Assembly (NCBI GenBank): GCA_001630475.1
Contig: KV419407.1
Span: 124,001 to 188,000 of the forward strand
DNA length: 64,000 nucleotides
Reading direction: 5' to 3'
Source of the DNA: Sistotremastrum niveocremeum HHB9708
Lineage: Eukaryota; Basidiomycota; Agaricomycetes; Sistotremastrales; Sistotremastraceae
Shown here one piece after another: positions 21,171 to 31,966 of the stretch. Each line of letters starts with the position of its first letter. Position 1 is the first letter of the stretch. The translations under genes were made by a program, and so were the position numbers. Under the pieces are notes generated by a model. The model was not told the origin of the DNA. It did not search any database and was given only the letters and a program-made list of their open reading frames with translations.

Positions 21171-21899
21171 GTTTAAACGTGCAGAGGTGGCAGAAGAGAG
21201 AGATGATCACAGGGGCTGTGACTAGGGACGAGACAATTGCCTTGGAAATTTTAAGAAAGGGCGGGGAATGAAGAAGTCAGTTGTCAGAAGAAAGCGATGC
21301 AGGGTATGCTTGACAGAGAAGAAGAGAGACGTAGAGTCGTGAATGGACGTGTTGAGGTCGTGAAAGAAGAGAAGAGGTTGGACGACGGAGTCGGGCAGAG
21401 GAGCAAAGCAGCTGGGCGACTCGCAGGAGACCCCTATTCGGAAGCATCGGACCAATTCTCTTTCGTCCCAGCGCATTTCCAAAACAGGCTCAAACTCGCC
21501 ACCTCCGATCCCATGAGATCCGCCAGATTGCCGATTTGCCTCTTTAACTCGTCCGAATGCGGCAATTTGTAATATTTCATAATTGCCGGCGGTCTGGAAT
21601 CGCTGACTAAGCTCCGGCTGCTCTCCGGTTCCGCCCCAACGGCTGCCTGCCGCCCGGTCCCATCGTCAGGCATCCATCTGGTGCTCAACATGTGCAGCAT
21701 TACAAGAAAACGCAGTCTTGTTCAATTACAGTATGAAGACCACTCGTCCGAGCTGGCCGAATACAACAGGGTAACAATATTAATAGACACAAGGGCGGTG
21801 TCCCGGCATCCGTTATTTGACTTCTTCTTTCGTCCGCCTCCTGCTTAAATATGTCCACAACAAATACAACAGGCTCCCTGCGATCGAGGGTGCTCTCTT
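21171..21899. other. Upstream region of the Ras-like gene, no clear gene
   Basis: This region of about 730 bases should include the Ras-like promoter. A short minus-strand frame at 21434-21700 contains MKYYKLPHSDELKRQIGN but has no conserved partner sequence that I recognise, and I do not call it. The stretch 21290-21420 is purine-rich on the plus strand. Confidence 0.35.
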
Positions 21900-22448
21900 T
21901 TATTGTTGTCTGCTGAATTCGGCCTGCGTCAAATTCAACACGAAAAATCCGCCATTGAAGTGCTTCGAGGGCTCGATAAGCTTCACAGGGCGTGCACACC
22001 CGGATTTCGGTCGACCAGGCGACGTCATGAGAGTGCTACCACTCTTTGACGTTGTTCGTGTCTGGATAGACGCAGCGATGGATGGGAACGGTCGGAGGGG
22101 CCGTGAGGCAGGGAATGAAGGGGTTCGTTGGGGAACTGCGGGCCGACTTGAACTAGGCAGCCCTTCTGAGCCCGATGACTGAGCTGCCGCAAGAGGCGAC
22201 GAAAACGCGGGTGTAAACGCGTTCTGAGTCCGCGACGGATTAAAATGGGAAGGAATAAGAGGTCGTGACGCGGTGGAGGCTATGGGATACGCTTTTAGTA
22301 ACTCAACGATCACCTCCTCGTGGAAAAACTCACCCATTTGGTTAATTGGGTTTCTTGGTGTATTATGTACGGGGATGACCGCTAGGTGGTGGCAGCGGAG
22401 ACGGAGTAGGGAGCAGATGGAATAGCAATTCGATAGAGGAGCTAACAC
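21900..22448 (-). CDS. Possible hypothetical Ser/Pro-rich protein
   Basis: An uninterrupted frame of up to 182 residues; the inner ATG giving MGEFFHEEVIVELLKAYPIA is the more protein-like start. The rest is disordered and Ser/Pro/Arg-rich (SGSEGLPSSSRPAVPQRTP). I recognise no domain. A plus-strand frame of 121 residues (21817-22182) overlaps it, which is a warning that either may be chance. Length and composition are the only support. Confidence 0.3.
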   Translation of the reverse strand: MLAPLSNCYSICSLLRLRCHHLAVIPVHNTPRNPINQMGEFFHEEVIVELLKAYPIASTASRPLIPSHFNPSRTQNAFTPAFSSPLAAAQSSGSEGLPSSSRPAVPQRTPSFPASRPLRPFPSIAASIQTRTTSKSGSTLMTSPGRPKSGCARPVKLIEPSKHFNGGFFVLNLTQAEFSRQQ

Positions 22449-23220
22449 CGCTCTTTTATAAGCTTCGTATCAATGTGCAGGAAGTAAAGAGCGATCTTTG
22501 GGGACGCATATGTTGGGGATGGAAATTACAGGCCCAAACATGCCCAAACAAGGGTCTCCGGCTTCTCAGTTGTGTTGCTGGAACACCGGTGCCCCGATTC
22601 GGCATCAGCTCTTTTGGACAGCCTCTGTATCAAAGCCGGGCAAGACATAGCACTGTTAAAGAGGATCGAAAGGAGACAAAACGTGGCTAATAAGGTGTAC
22701 AAAATAGTAAGGTGAATGTAACCCCTGCCGAGCGTAAACCCCGCAGGAGCTTAGATGAAGCAAATGGGGCCTGCCTTCGCATAGATGCGAGTAGATAGCA
22801 GGATCTCCAAGGGTTTGGGGGTAGCGTACGGAGGATAAGTGGTAATCGAGTGTCCTCACCCCACCGTCAATCTTAGGCGCCATTGAATAGGCCCGTCGCG
22901 CCGGCATACCGACATCCATGCGAAGATAACGATTCATCTGTATGGCATGCCCTGATGGAAGGCATAATACTACAGGGTGGCGGGACTGGGCCTACTTCTG
23001 GCTGCCGATTGGGTTTGAAAGCCGATGCTGAGAAAAGGTATTCTTGTCAGATAAATAGCACGTGACTGTGATATGACCGTTGGGCCACTGTGATGGCGAA
23101 TGTGGAGGCAGTGTCAGCGGCCACACATGAGCCGGTTGGTTGAGATGATTGCGTCGTCCAGAGTTGCGAAAGTCCGGTAAGGAAGTGATGTCAACGAATA
23201 TCGGAAGAGGGACTTCCGGT
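22449..23220. other. Intergenic stretch with no recognised gene
   Basis: These 772 bases lie upstream of the weak frame at 21900-22448 and behind the stop of the Yippee gene. A minus-strand frame at 22656-22937 (94 residues) has no motif and no splice partner that I can find. No tRNA-like or repeat structure was seen. Confidence 0.35.
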
Positions 23221-23717
23221 TCACTGCACATCTACCAGCAGCTGGCGTTCAAGTATAAATTTCCCTTCCTTGTATTTCTGGGACATCTCGAAGGCACGGT
23301 CCTACAGAACAGACTGAGATCGTGAGACGAACGAGCAAGCGCAACAATCTTACGTATTTCCAGCCTAGAGTAGTGCGGCATTTGCAACAATATATGTCTC
23401 GCACGATATGAACGCCCGTTGTCATAGTGCGCTCGCTGGGTTCACCTGTCGTGATATTCACGCTACAGAGAGGTCCAGTTGGTTCCGTGGTGTCATGTTT
23501 CCTACAGGTATACTTACACCGTTTCAAACAGATAAGCTCGTCCATGCTGCCCGTTGAAAGCCTAGCAAAATATGAGGATGATCGCCCAGGTTGCAGACGA
23601 GTATGCTGCGGTGCTCACGCGAGATATCATGGACTCAATGGTGGCAAGATGGGTGCGACATGTCGAACAACCAAAGATCCGAGGACCGAGAAGATACTCA
23701 CGATGGCTTTGGCCCAT
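23221..23717 (-). CDS. MOH1: Yippee/Moh1 zinc-binding protein
   Basis: Small conserved zinc protein of unclear function. Four exons read MGQSHREYLLGPRIFGCSTC ... ATIESMISR, then AFNGQHGRAYLFETVVNITT, then TTGVHIVRDIYCCKCRTTLG ending WKY, then DRAFEMSQKYKEGKFILERQ. The two CxxC pairs (CSTC, CKC with the preceding Cys) form the Yippee zinc site, and GRAYLFxxVVN and QKYKEGKFILE are hallmark motifs. The protein has about 115 residues. All introns are GT-AG and near 50-60 bases. The start at 23717 excludes an upstream in-frame ATG at 23762 because the family starts at this position. Confidence 0.92.
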
Positions 23718-24102
23718 GACTTTGAAATTCTTCTGGGAGATGTTGACGATGTTTCCAGGCAAGCTAGTGACGGTAATCGAGGCGCCAAGTAAACAGGAGG
23801 ACAGGAGTCATATAGCCTGAGGGAGACCGGTGACCTGCGGCTGGGAGGAGCGGAGATTGAACTTGGTCACGGCGTCACATCACCTTTGCCTTGTCTCTTG
23901 CCATCATCACTCTCTCCAACGTTAAAGCCACCGGACCCATTCTTCTCGTTCCGCTACGCACCTTCAGGAGCGGTGTATACAGCTATAACAGAAGCAAGAA
24001 ACAGCGACACGGCACTTTGCCTCAGTATTGGTGGCATCCAGTTCTGCAAGCGCTCAGAATCCATCTCTTTACCTACTTCGAAAACTATATCCTACACTCC
24101 TC
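23718..24102. promoter_or_regulatory. Divergent promoter region of MOH1 and ULP1
   Basis: These 385 bases separate the two divergent start codons. The part nearest ULP1 (about 23890-23960) is C/T-rich on the plus strand, as often seen around fungal transcription starts. No TATA box was recognised. Confidence 0.45.
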
Positions 24103-26067
24103 ATGACTTCATTAAAACGAAGTGCATCCCCTGATTTCTCTTCCTCTGCACGGCCGACAAAAGCACCTCGCGTTGAATCATCTCCTAATTCACCCACCCT
24201 GACGACTCGGTGGAAAGGACTTGTGTACGATTGGTGTACTCTCATTGTTGAAACCATTAATCGTACGTTCTTGTTCTGCGGGAGATTGGCCAGAATTTGA
24301 TAGAATGCGTAGAGTCGTTCTACTATCTCCCTCCAATGACTCAATTACTCCAACCCTCCGGCACCGCAACCATTACGCAGATGCCACTCGAGTCAGAAGC
24401 TTCCCTCTCCTCTGATCATTCCACGACTCAGAGCTCATCCTCATCGGATGCCTCCAACAAGAACAGTAGTCAGGAAGTCGATAGGGTATCCGAGCACCCA
24501 CCAAGGTGGATACGGCCTTCGCGTCCTAGAGTCCTGGTCGGACAACAAGGAATTCACAAGGCCCGCAAGCCAAGAGAACACATACACGCCCAGCTGGTTC
24601 GTCATTCATCCTTATCTCGGGAACAGTTGAATTGAATTATCCTCAGCACAAGGAGCATGTCCGAGAACATATGCGAAAAGAACTGTACAATCTAGAACGT
24701 GCCAAAGGTAATGAGCCTTGCAATCAAAACATTGAATTTGCTCACGGTCCTCAGGTTACTCATCCGACTTCTCCACCTTCAAAGGTAGCCCTCTCTCTCT
24801 TTGAATAGATTAAAGATATCTCAACTAACTTCATATCCAGCTTTCCTCGACTACAAAGCTCGGGTCGAAGATCTATCCAGACTACCGTCCTCGCCGACTC
24901 CTTCCGCTTCCTTTTATGCGCCTCTTGATTCGCAGTCCTCTAGGCCCAGAAATGTTGGCGCAGAGGTGAATGATCATTGCAATAAGCTAGTCAACTCTAC
25001 TCACCGTCCAAACGTTCATCAGAGCCACACTACCGAAGGTCTCAGACGAGCTCTTGAGCGCGCCCGGGACTCCCTGAACGCCCCTGGTCCAGCGAAGCCT
25101 TTCCTACCCACATTAGATCAGCTCCGTATCTCTGACCGTCAAGCCGACGAGCGAATAGAGAGAAGACTTCGCCCGAAGACAATTGTGCGCATCTATGATC
25201 CATTTTTTCATAAGCGACATCTAAGTACATATTGGACAGACCCCGGAATCCCTCCCCCCAGCCGAAGCCGCTGAGGCCGAAAGGTTACTCAGTGATAGGA
25301 AATTCTCAGCCAAGTTCGCGCGCGAGCAAGTTGCACACAAGGATTTGACTCGACTGCAACCCGGGCAGTGGCTTAATGATGAAATCATAAACTTCTACGG
25401 TGCCTTAATCATGAGTCGATCGGAAGCTCTGGAAAACTCCAAGGAGAATGTCGATCGCAAGGGGAAAGGGAAGGCATCCGCTATCCGCGTCCACTACTTC
25501 AATACATACTTCTGGACAAAATTGCTCACTGGGTACACCCAGTCAAAGCTTAACAAATGGACCAAAAAGGTGCACAATTCCCTTCCTGCTCCATAGCCAA
25601 GTTTACCAAGATCTTACCAGGTCGACATATTCGCGAAAGATGTCGTGATTATTCCGGTCAACCATTCGAATATGCATTGGACAGCCGCGGCTATCAATTT
25701 CCGGAAAAAGCGAATAGAGTCGTACGATAGTCTGGGCGGTCCTCGGCCAGAGGTGTTCAAGAAATTGCGTTCGTACTTGCAGGACGAACATCGTGATAAG
25801 AAGAAGAAAGACTTTGATTTCACTGGATGGCAGGACTATTGTCCAGAGGTCCGTTTCTCCCCTTTAAAGCTCGTTCCTCTCTGACACCTTGCCTACCAGG
25901 ACACACCCCGTCAAGAGAACGGTGTTGATTGCGGCGTCTTCACCATGCAATTCTTGGAGACGATAGCAAGGGGTGAAGAACACTTTCCCTTTGGCCAGAA
26001 AAATATGCGCTTTATGCGCCAGCGAATGGTCTTAGAGATCAGTCGCACAAAACTAGCAGACAGATGA
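24103..26067 (+). CDS. ULP1: Ulp1-type SUMO protease (SENP family)
   Basis: Cysteine protease that matures SUMO and removes it from targets. The N-terminal half is disordered and basic (start MTSLKRSASPDFSSSARPTK). The C48 peptidase domain fills the last part: LQPGQWLNDEIINFYGALIM, IRVHYFNTYFWTKLLTGYTQ, DVVIIPVNHSNMHWTAAAIN (catalytic His), KRIESYDSLGG (catalytic Asp), then NGVDCGVFTMQFLETIARGE (catalytic Cys). Introns join in frame, for example WTKK to VDIFAKD across the one near 25570-25619. The stop at 26065 follows RTKLADR. It is convergent with BET1. Confidence 0.93.
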
Positions 26068-26245
26068 CATTGATTCCCTCCCGTCTGCTTTCCCTATTTC
26101 TTTTCTTTGATTTCGTTGTTCTGTTCTTGTCTGTATTTGTTCTCTTTCGTGTTCTGTAATGTTGAAGTTATGGGCGATGGGGAATGCCAGGTTCCCCAAT
26201 TGCTCTGTCATCCCGGGCAAAAGAGAGGAATAGTGTTCATAAGTT

Positions 26246-26782
26246 CTATCGGCGAAACCACCAAACGACAATGAAGAACCAGAAAACGATGATTAGGAAT
26301 ACCATATACCACAGCCAACGACACCCTTGCCGTGAAGACATATTCTGCAATCTTCGAAATGTTCCCGACAGAATGCCTCCCGTCTCAGCGAACGCATCGT
26401 TCTGGCAGCACCGAGTTACTCAGACCGTGTCAGGAAGAGAAGGCATGCTTACCATCTGTGTTAGCTGTATCGTGGAGTCTTTCACCTCCGCTCCAATGGC
26501 AATAGTGACCTTTCAGATTTCTGCTCAAACCCGCCAATCCTGAAAGAACTTAGGGAGACGGCGCACCTGCTTCAGCTGTTTGACTTTCGCACTCAACCCC
26601 TCTAATTGCTCGTCATTTTGACTTTCTAGTTCCTCTGCTGTCCGTCGACGCGAGTATTCATTACTGACATCGTAAAATGGGGATGAACGCCCGGAAGAAG
26701 GAGCTGAACTTTCGCCCAGAAGAGCTGCGCGATTGTCGCGGTAGGACAGTCCTGGCTGGCCTACCCTGAGACTGTTCGTCAT
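26246..26782 (-). CDS. BET1: Bet1-type Qc-SNARE
   Basis: SNARE of ER-Golgi transport vesicles. Exons read MTNSLRVGQPGLSYRDNRAA, RRRTAEELESQNDEQLEGLS, then KVKQLKQ joined to VTIAIGAEVKDSTIQLTQM and then NDAFAETGGILSGTFRRLQN. The C-terminal anchor is WLWYMVFLIIVFWFFIVVWW followed by FRR. This is the usual length (about 140 residues) and tail-anchored layout. Two introns, about 26416-26457 and 26519-26570, are GT-AG. There are 178 bases to the stop of ULP1. Confidence 0.9.
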
Positions 26783-27234
26783 TCGGATTTGGGACGAGAC
26801 ACCACCGGGCCAACGACATACCGTGTGGACATTGATTAGGTCGAGAGGAAGATGATGTGAAATAGGAATTGAACTAGTTGTTCGTCATGGACAAGTGAAA
26901 GTAGGGCGGCGCGGTGGGACCAAATTCGAATTGGACACGTAAACGCCTGCGATTGATACGAAAGCAGCACGGTATCATTGACGACGACCTTCTGTTCCGC
27001 CTATCTAAATTCTTATACTATAACACTACAAAAATAATTATGAAATGTAAGAGGGGCCTGCAGTATTCAACAACGTCTCGAAGTTGCCTGATAGGCCAGA
27101 GTCCGTGACAAATGAAAGGAGTTGCGCTCGTGAAACCTGCACTAGAGCACGAATTTAAGCATGAATGTCAAGTGAGAAGAAAAATTGCGTGAGCGAATGG
27201 CAATAATACAAGGGAAATATGTAACAAGGCAGAG
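26783..27234. other. Intergenic region upstream of BET1
   Basis: These 452 bases hold the BET1 promoter and the 3' UTR of the UPF0658 gene. The stretch near 27000-27040 is AT-rich. No gene or repeat was recognised. Confidence 0.4.
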
Positions 27235-28888
27235 CTATTCAATGCTCATTCGATGACCCGTTGAGCTCGAAAATTGGCGAGAATGGCGACTGTCAGAGCC
27301 CCGTGAGCGTCCTGATCTTGTTTTGCTATTCGACACTGAAACGAAATAATCAGGAAGACACGGATGGGGAAACATAAAAACTGACAATTATTCTTTAGAC
27401 CTAGGCCGAAGTTTGACATGACTATGCATGCCCAAGTAAAGGTCGTTAATAAGAAGACCAGCGAAAGGGCGGCTATGCACAAGCGGGATGAATGTGTGCG
27501 CCAAAAAATAAATGCACAACTTACCGAAGGTCGACAAACTCTTCAACACGGACTTGTATGGGTCCTCATTTCGATGTTCAATAATTCGGTACAGCTGATC
27601 AAGACAGACCTTAAATAAATATGAGATTAGTGGGCCGATAAGACTTACTTTGTACCCAAAATACCCGGAGCCAGCGATGCAGCCTACCATGAAAACGTAC
27701 ATCAAAGGCTTGTTTTCGTGCCGTGCAGCAAGGTGACCAGCGATCAAGATGAGGAGGGATACGGGGAGGGCCGCGACTGTGATGTAGTACTCGACGTCCG
27801 TCCGTTGTAGCACAAGGGTCATAAGCTAGCTTAGCATGAGCTTGGAAGTCCGGAACAATGAAGCAATGACTGACCTGCGCAGAAAACCCAATGGCAAAGA
27901 AAATATCGAATTTTAGCAGACATTCATAAATCTGGTAGTGCATGTAGATTGTCTTGATTCGGAGATCGGCGCCCAGAAGCTTGAAGACTTTCCAACCAAA
28001 CTCCCTCCAGATACTCCAACCAAGAACAATGAACGCCAGCTCAGCCACTCCGATGACACATGGAATAATCGCAGTCAAGATGTTGATGGGTATTGTGCTG
28101 TTCTGTGGTTCACCTTGGGGCCATGTATTCCGAATTTCGGAAATTTGAAGGATGGCATATACCAGGAAAAGAGCATTGAACATACTGTAGAGCAGTGAGA
28201 CATCAGCGCAATATTTTAAACAAGGAACGTACGTAAGGAAAAGAAACTGAAGCGTATTCCTGAGACGGACTGCATCCAAGGCTACGACAAACTGGAAGAC
28301 ACTAGGAAGAATGAGGTAGGGCGATAGAGGGGAATTAATGATGTTACGCACTGGGCAAACGCAAAAATACTCAGATAAACCTGCAGTCTGTCAATGGCAT
28401 CTATCTGTCCCTTCTCTCCAAGTTGATGAAATCGTAATAAGATATCTCCTTCGATAGCAATGTCGGCAACAGTTTCAAGAACAACGACGAGAACGAAGAG
28501 CCGACAAGACATAGAGTCAGGCAGCATCTAATAACGATTAGATCGGTCGAAAAGAGAGTGCCAGATGTCATCCTACCGACGCCCAGATGCTCTTCTGGGG
28601 AGGCGGTGCCACCCTCACCGAACGCGAAGATTGGAAAGGTTTGTCGACCAAATCTGTAGAAGATTCGATATCCGGTAAGGATACATCGCTCTGGTACGAC
28701 GGTTTGGGCGAGAGAGCATACGTGCTGGGACCGCCCAGACGTGTGCTATACGGATAATTCGGGGTCGAATTGGTTGGCAAGGAGTGTTGGGGAGGATAGT
28801 GAATGGCGTATGGGTCGTTCGGAGGTGAGCTCTCTTCATCGTCATACTGGGGTTGGTTTCGAGAATGCGAGGAGTAGTACGGATCCAT
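27235..28888 (-). CDS. UPF0658 Golgi-type multi-pass membrane protein
   Basis: Uncharacterised fungal membrane protein family. A Pro/Tyr-rich N-terminus (MDPYYSSHSRNQPQYDDEES) is followed by several membrane spans: SCRLFVLVVVLETVADIAIE, HVFQFVVALDAVRLRNTLQF, MFNALFLVYAILQISEI, ITAIIPCVIGV-like segments, LPVSLLILIAGHLAARHENK and MSNFGLGLK. I end the gene at 27235 instead of 27246. A donor inside the LKNN codons (GTCAGT) and an acceptor before TGTCGAATAGC open a frame that gives an Arg/Ser-rich tail, SKTRSGRSRGSDSRHSRQ, ending RMSIE. That choice is inference; the alternative frame ends ...RAQRVIE. Confidence 0.82.
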
Positions 28889-29172
28889 TTGTGGACAACG
28901 AGCGGTTCAGTTGGCAAAAAGAGTGATGGGTCGTCCAGCGATTCAAGAGGTAACGGCCTTGCGGAGTTTGAATCCCTGCAACACAGTAAGTCGAGCGTTC
29001 TTCGGCGCATGCAACTTGGCTCATAAGGCAATACTGTTCTCTGCTTATTACTATCGCTATCAGACGACTATCAAGTCTACTATATTTGAATATCTTGTAG
29101 ATCAGTGGCAAAGCACAGCAAGATCAATCGACCGCGATTGACCAAACAAAGACAAAGCCAGCGCGACGCTGA
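28889..29172. promoter_or_regulatory. Divergent promoter region of the UPF0658 and CBS/PB1 genes
   Basis: These 284 bases lie between divergent start codons at 28888 and 29173, so both promoters should be here. No distinct motif was recognised. Confidence 0.5.
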
Positions 29173-31585
29173 ATGACATCCCGCATTCCAATCCCGAGCT
29201 CGTCCTCTGCTAATCTGACCTTCCCCGAATCAGGCAGAGCAGGCGCAGTCTCACCCGTTCACCGCCAACAGTCCTCTTATTCTGCCATGTCTACGCTTTC
29301 AGGACAATCAGTTCCATACGCGGAGACTAGGAAGAAACAAACTAAACGAGATGAGGTGGGTGCTTGGACTGTACATCCACAGAACGCGTCGTTCTCGCGT
29401 TCCAGATATTATGCGAGAGAGCTTGCTCCTTCTACATTTGACTTTGTCTTTATCGTGACGTTTGCTCATAATAACATTGGTCTAGGCAATACGCAAGAAG
29501 ATCGAGTCTGAGCTCGCGCGTAAACGGACCATCTCAACCACACATAATATCAGAAACAAGAAAGGTGGTCGAGCGGGAGCTGCTAAAGGAACAGTAGCCG
29601 CCTTGAAGCCCAGCCCAGCCCTTACTGTTCCTGACAACATTACGGTTTCTGATGCTAGTCAACTCTGTGCCGCTAAACGGACGGATTGTGTGTTGGTCGT
29701 CGACGAAGATGAAGGTCTTATTGGCATCTTCACTGCCAAAGATCTGGCCTATCGCGTATGCTTGCGGAATCCTTATCCATCTATGGCACCTGACCAACGA
29801 TAGGTGACTGCTGAAGGTCTCGATCCTCGAAATACGCCTGTCAGTGCCATTATGACTCGGAATCCCATGGTCACCAGAGACACTACGAGTGCTACCGAGG
29901 CGCTGCAACTGATGGTTCAGCGACATTTCCGCCATTTGGTATGTTTTAAAAGCATCTCAACAGAACTCGTTGACTAACGTATTCATAGCCTGTTTGTAAC
30001 GAGGAGGGAAACGTTGTTGGCCTCTTGGACATTACTAAGGTGTTCCATGAAGCTTTAGCTAAAGTTGAACGCAGTTCTTCAGCGTCTCAGATGCTATATT
30101 CGGCCCTCGAAGGTGTCCAGTCAGAGCTCGGACCTGGTCTTGCATCTAATCCTCAGGCCGCTGCTATGCTTGCCTACGTTGATGCTCTTCGAGACAAAAC
30201 AGCGCTCCCGGATCTCACTTCTGTTATGGATGCCAGGACCACCCCGGCCACCGTCGGACCCAAAAAAACCGTGCTCGACGCTGCAAAACTGATGAGAGAA
30301 CATCGAACTACTGCTGTGTGTGTAATGGAGGGAGGTGCTCATGTACCGGGTTCGCCACCTCGTATCGCTGGTATCTTTACCAGCAAAGATGTTGTCTTGC
30401 GTGTCATCGCAGCAGGTCTTGATCCTGCCAGGTGTAGTGTCGTTCGAGTCATGACGCCGCATCCCGACGTTGCTTCTCCTTCTATGACCGTGCAAGATGC
30501 TCTTAAGAAGATGCACAGTTCGTGCCTTTTTTGATAGTCCATCTGAGGTTACTTACGTGGATTATGTAGCTGGACATTATCTTAACCTCCCGGTCATCGA
30601 AGAAGACGGCAGATTGGTCGCGATCGTCGATGTGCTCAAATTGACTTACGCAACCTTGGAGCAAATGAATGCGATGACTGCTGGGGAAGGCCACACGGAA
30701 GGCGAAGGAGGCCCAATGTGGGGGCGTTTCTTTGATTCCATTGGGGGCCACGACGATACAGAATCAGTGATGTCTGGATCCCACGTGCGTCACGATGTGC
30801 ATACCCCTCCGCCTTTAGCGAACTCGTCGTCTTTGGACGCGTTGCAAAAATCACCCCAATCGGAGTTAGCTCCTGGCGACTCAGCCTCGGTTGCGGATGC
30901 AGATGAGGCTTCCGCCTTAGCAGACTTCCCCCCTCTTAGACGCAAAGCAGCTGGCCCCGAATCCTCAGTTGGCGATCTCCGGATGGCTCCTGCTATACCC
31001 GTTGACGACGGCACTTATGTGTTCAAGTTCCGGACGCCCAGCGGACGAACCCACAGATTCCAAGCGCGCAATGACAATTACGAAAATCTACGGGATATTG
31101 TCGCGGGGAAATTGGCCACCGATCCATTCTTCACGCACGTAGCAGCGAAAAAACCTGACGAACCAGCGCTAGATGCATCCGACTTTTCCCTTGCATATAC
31201 TGATCTCGATGGAGATACTGTCGTCATCAGTGCAGACTCGGATGTGGTTGATGCGGTCAAAATTGCACGAAAAGGTGGCGCTGATCGCGTTGTCCTTCTG
31301 ATTCAGGGTGGAAGAGGTTGGGATGAAGCTGGTGCTACAGAGGCTAGCGCCAAAGCCAAAGACATCGCGGCGGCTTCTGCTCGAGAGGTCAGAGAAGTGG
31401 AGAAGACGGAGATTAGCCAGTCGGTGCCTGAACCAGCTGCTTTCGCGCCTCCTGCAAAGGTCCATATCCCTGATGACGACAAAGTCTATGGTGTACCCAA
31501 GGACCTGTTATTGCCGGCTAGCATTGGCGCTCTCGCAGCAGTCATCGTCGCTGTGTTCGCAATCTCGAGACTGGCCAGAGATTAA
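29173..31585 (+). CDS. CBS-domain and PB1-domain protein with C-terminal membrane anchor
   Basis: Resembles fungal CBS/PB1 proteins such as fission yeast Mug70. A disordered N-terminus is followed by four CBS motifs: VSDASQLCAAKRTDCVLVVD with GIFTAKDLAYRV; MTRNPMVTRDTTSATEALQL with GLLDITKVFHEAL; MDARTTPATVGPKKTVLDAA with GIFTSKDVVLRVIAAGLDP; and MTPHPDVASPSMTVQDAL with TGHYLNLPVIEEDGR. CBS pairs usually sense adenine nucleotides. A PB1 domain follows at about residues 510-600 (YVFKFRTPSGRTHRFQAR, LAYTDLDGDTVVISADSD). The end is a single hydrophobic span (ASIGALAAVIVAVFAI) that would make it tail-anchored. Introns at 29345-29485, 29759-29811, 29941-29989 and 30520-30570 (approximate) join in frame. 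Confidence 0.88.
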
Positions 31586-31966
31586 ATTGTTACTTGACGA
31601 CTTTTATGACTTTTTCATCCTATCAAACGCCCCATTCCACACTTCATCCCTATATACCTTCCTTCATAATAATAGATACACTGGATTCACAATGTGATTC
31701 GCGCTGCTCCGCATAACAATAGAGCCTTATAGAATACGGCTGTCAAGAAAGTAGCCAGTCTTGGGATCATTAAATAACTTGACAGGGCATTTCACAACAA
31801 AGATTGCCCAAACAGTTGCTTGAGCTCGCCGTCGTCGGAAGCAAATGTTTAAACAACATGCGACCAATCATAACGCGCTAGCCCTGACTGTTGGAAGCGC
31901 CGAACATCAAGTAACCGGTCACCTTCGCCAAGCCACCGGGCTCAACACTTGAAGTGAAGATAGGCC
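31586..31966. other. Intergenic region upstream of SGF11
   Basis: These 381 bases contain the 3' UTR of the CBS/PB1 gene and the promoter of SGF11. The first 100 bases are T-rich. No gene or repeat was recognised. Confidence 0.4.

Noticed and set aside
22656-22937. A 94-residue minus-strand frame
   Set aside because: It has no recognisable motif, no plausible continuation, and a composition like random sequence.
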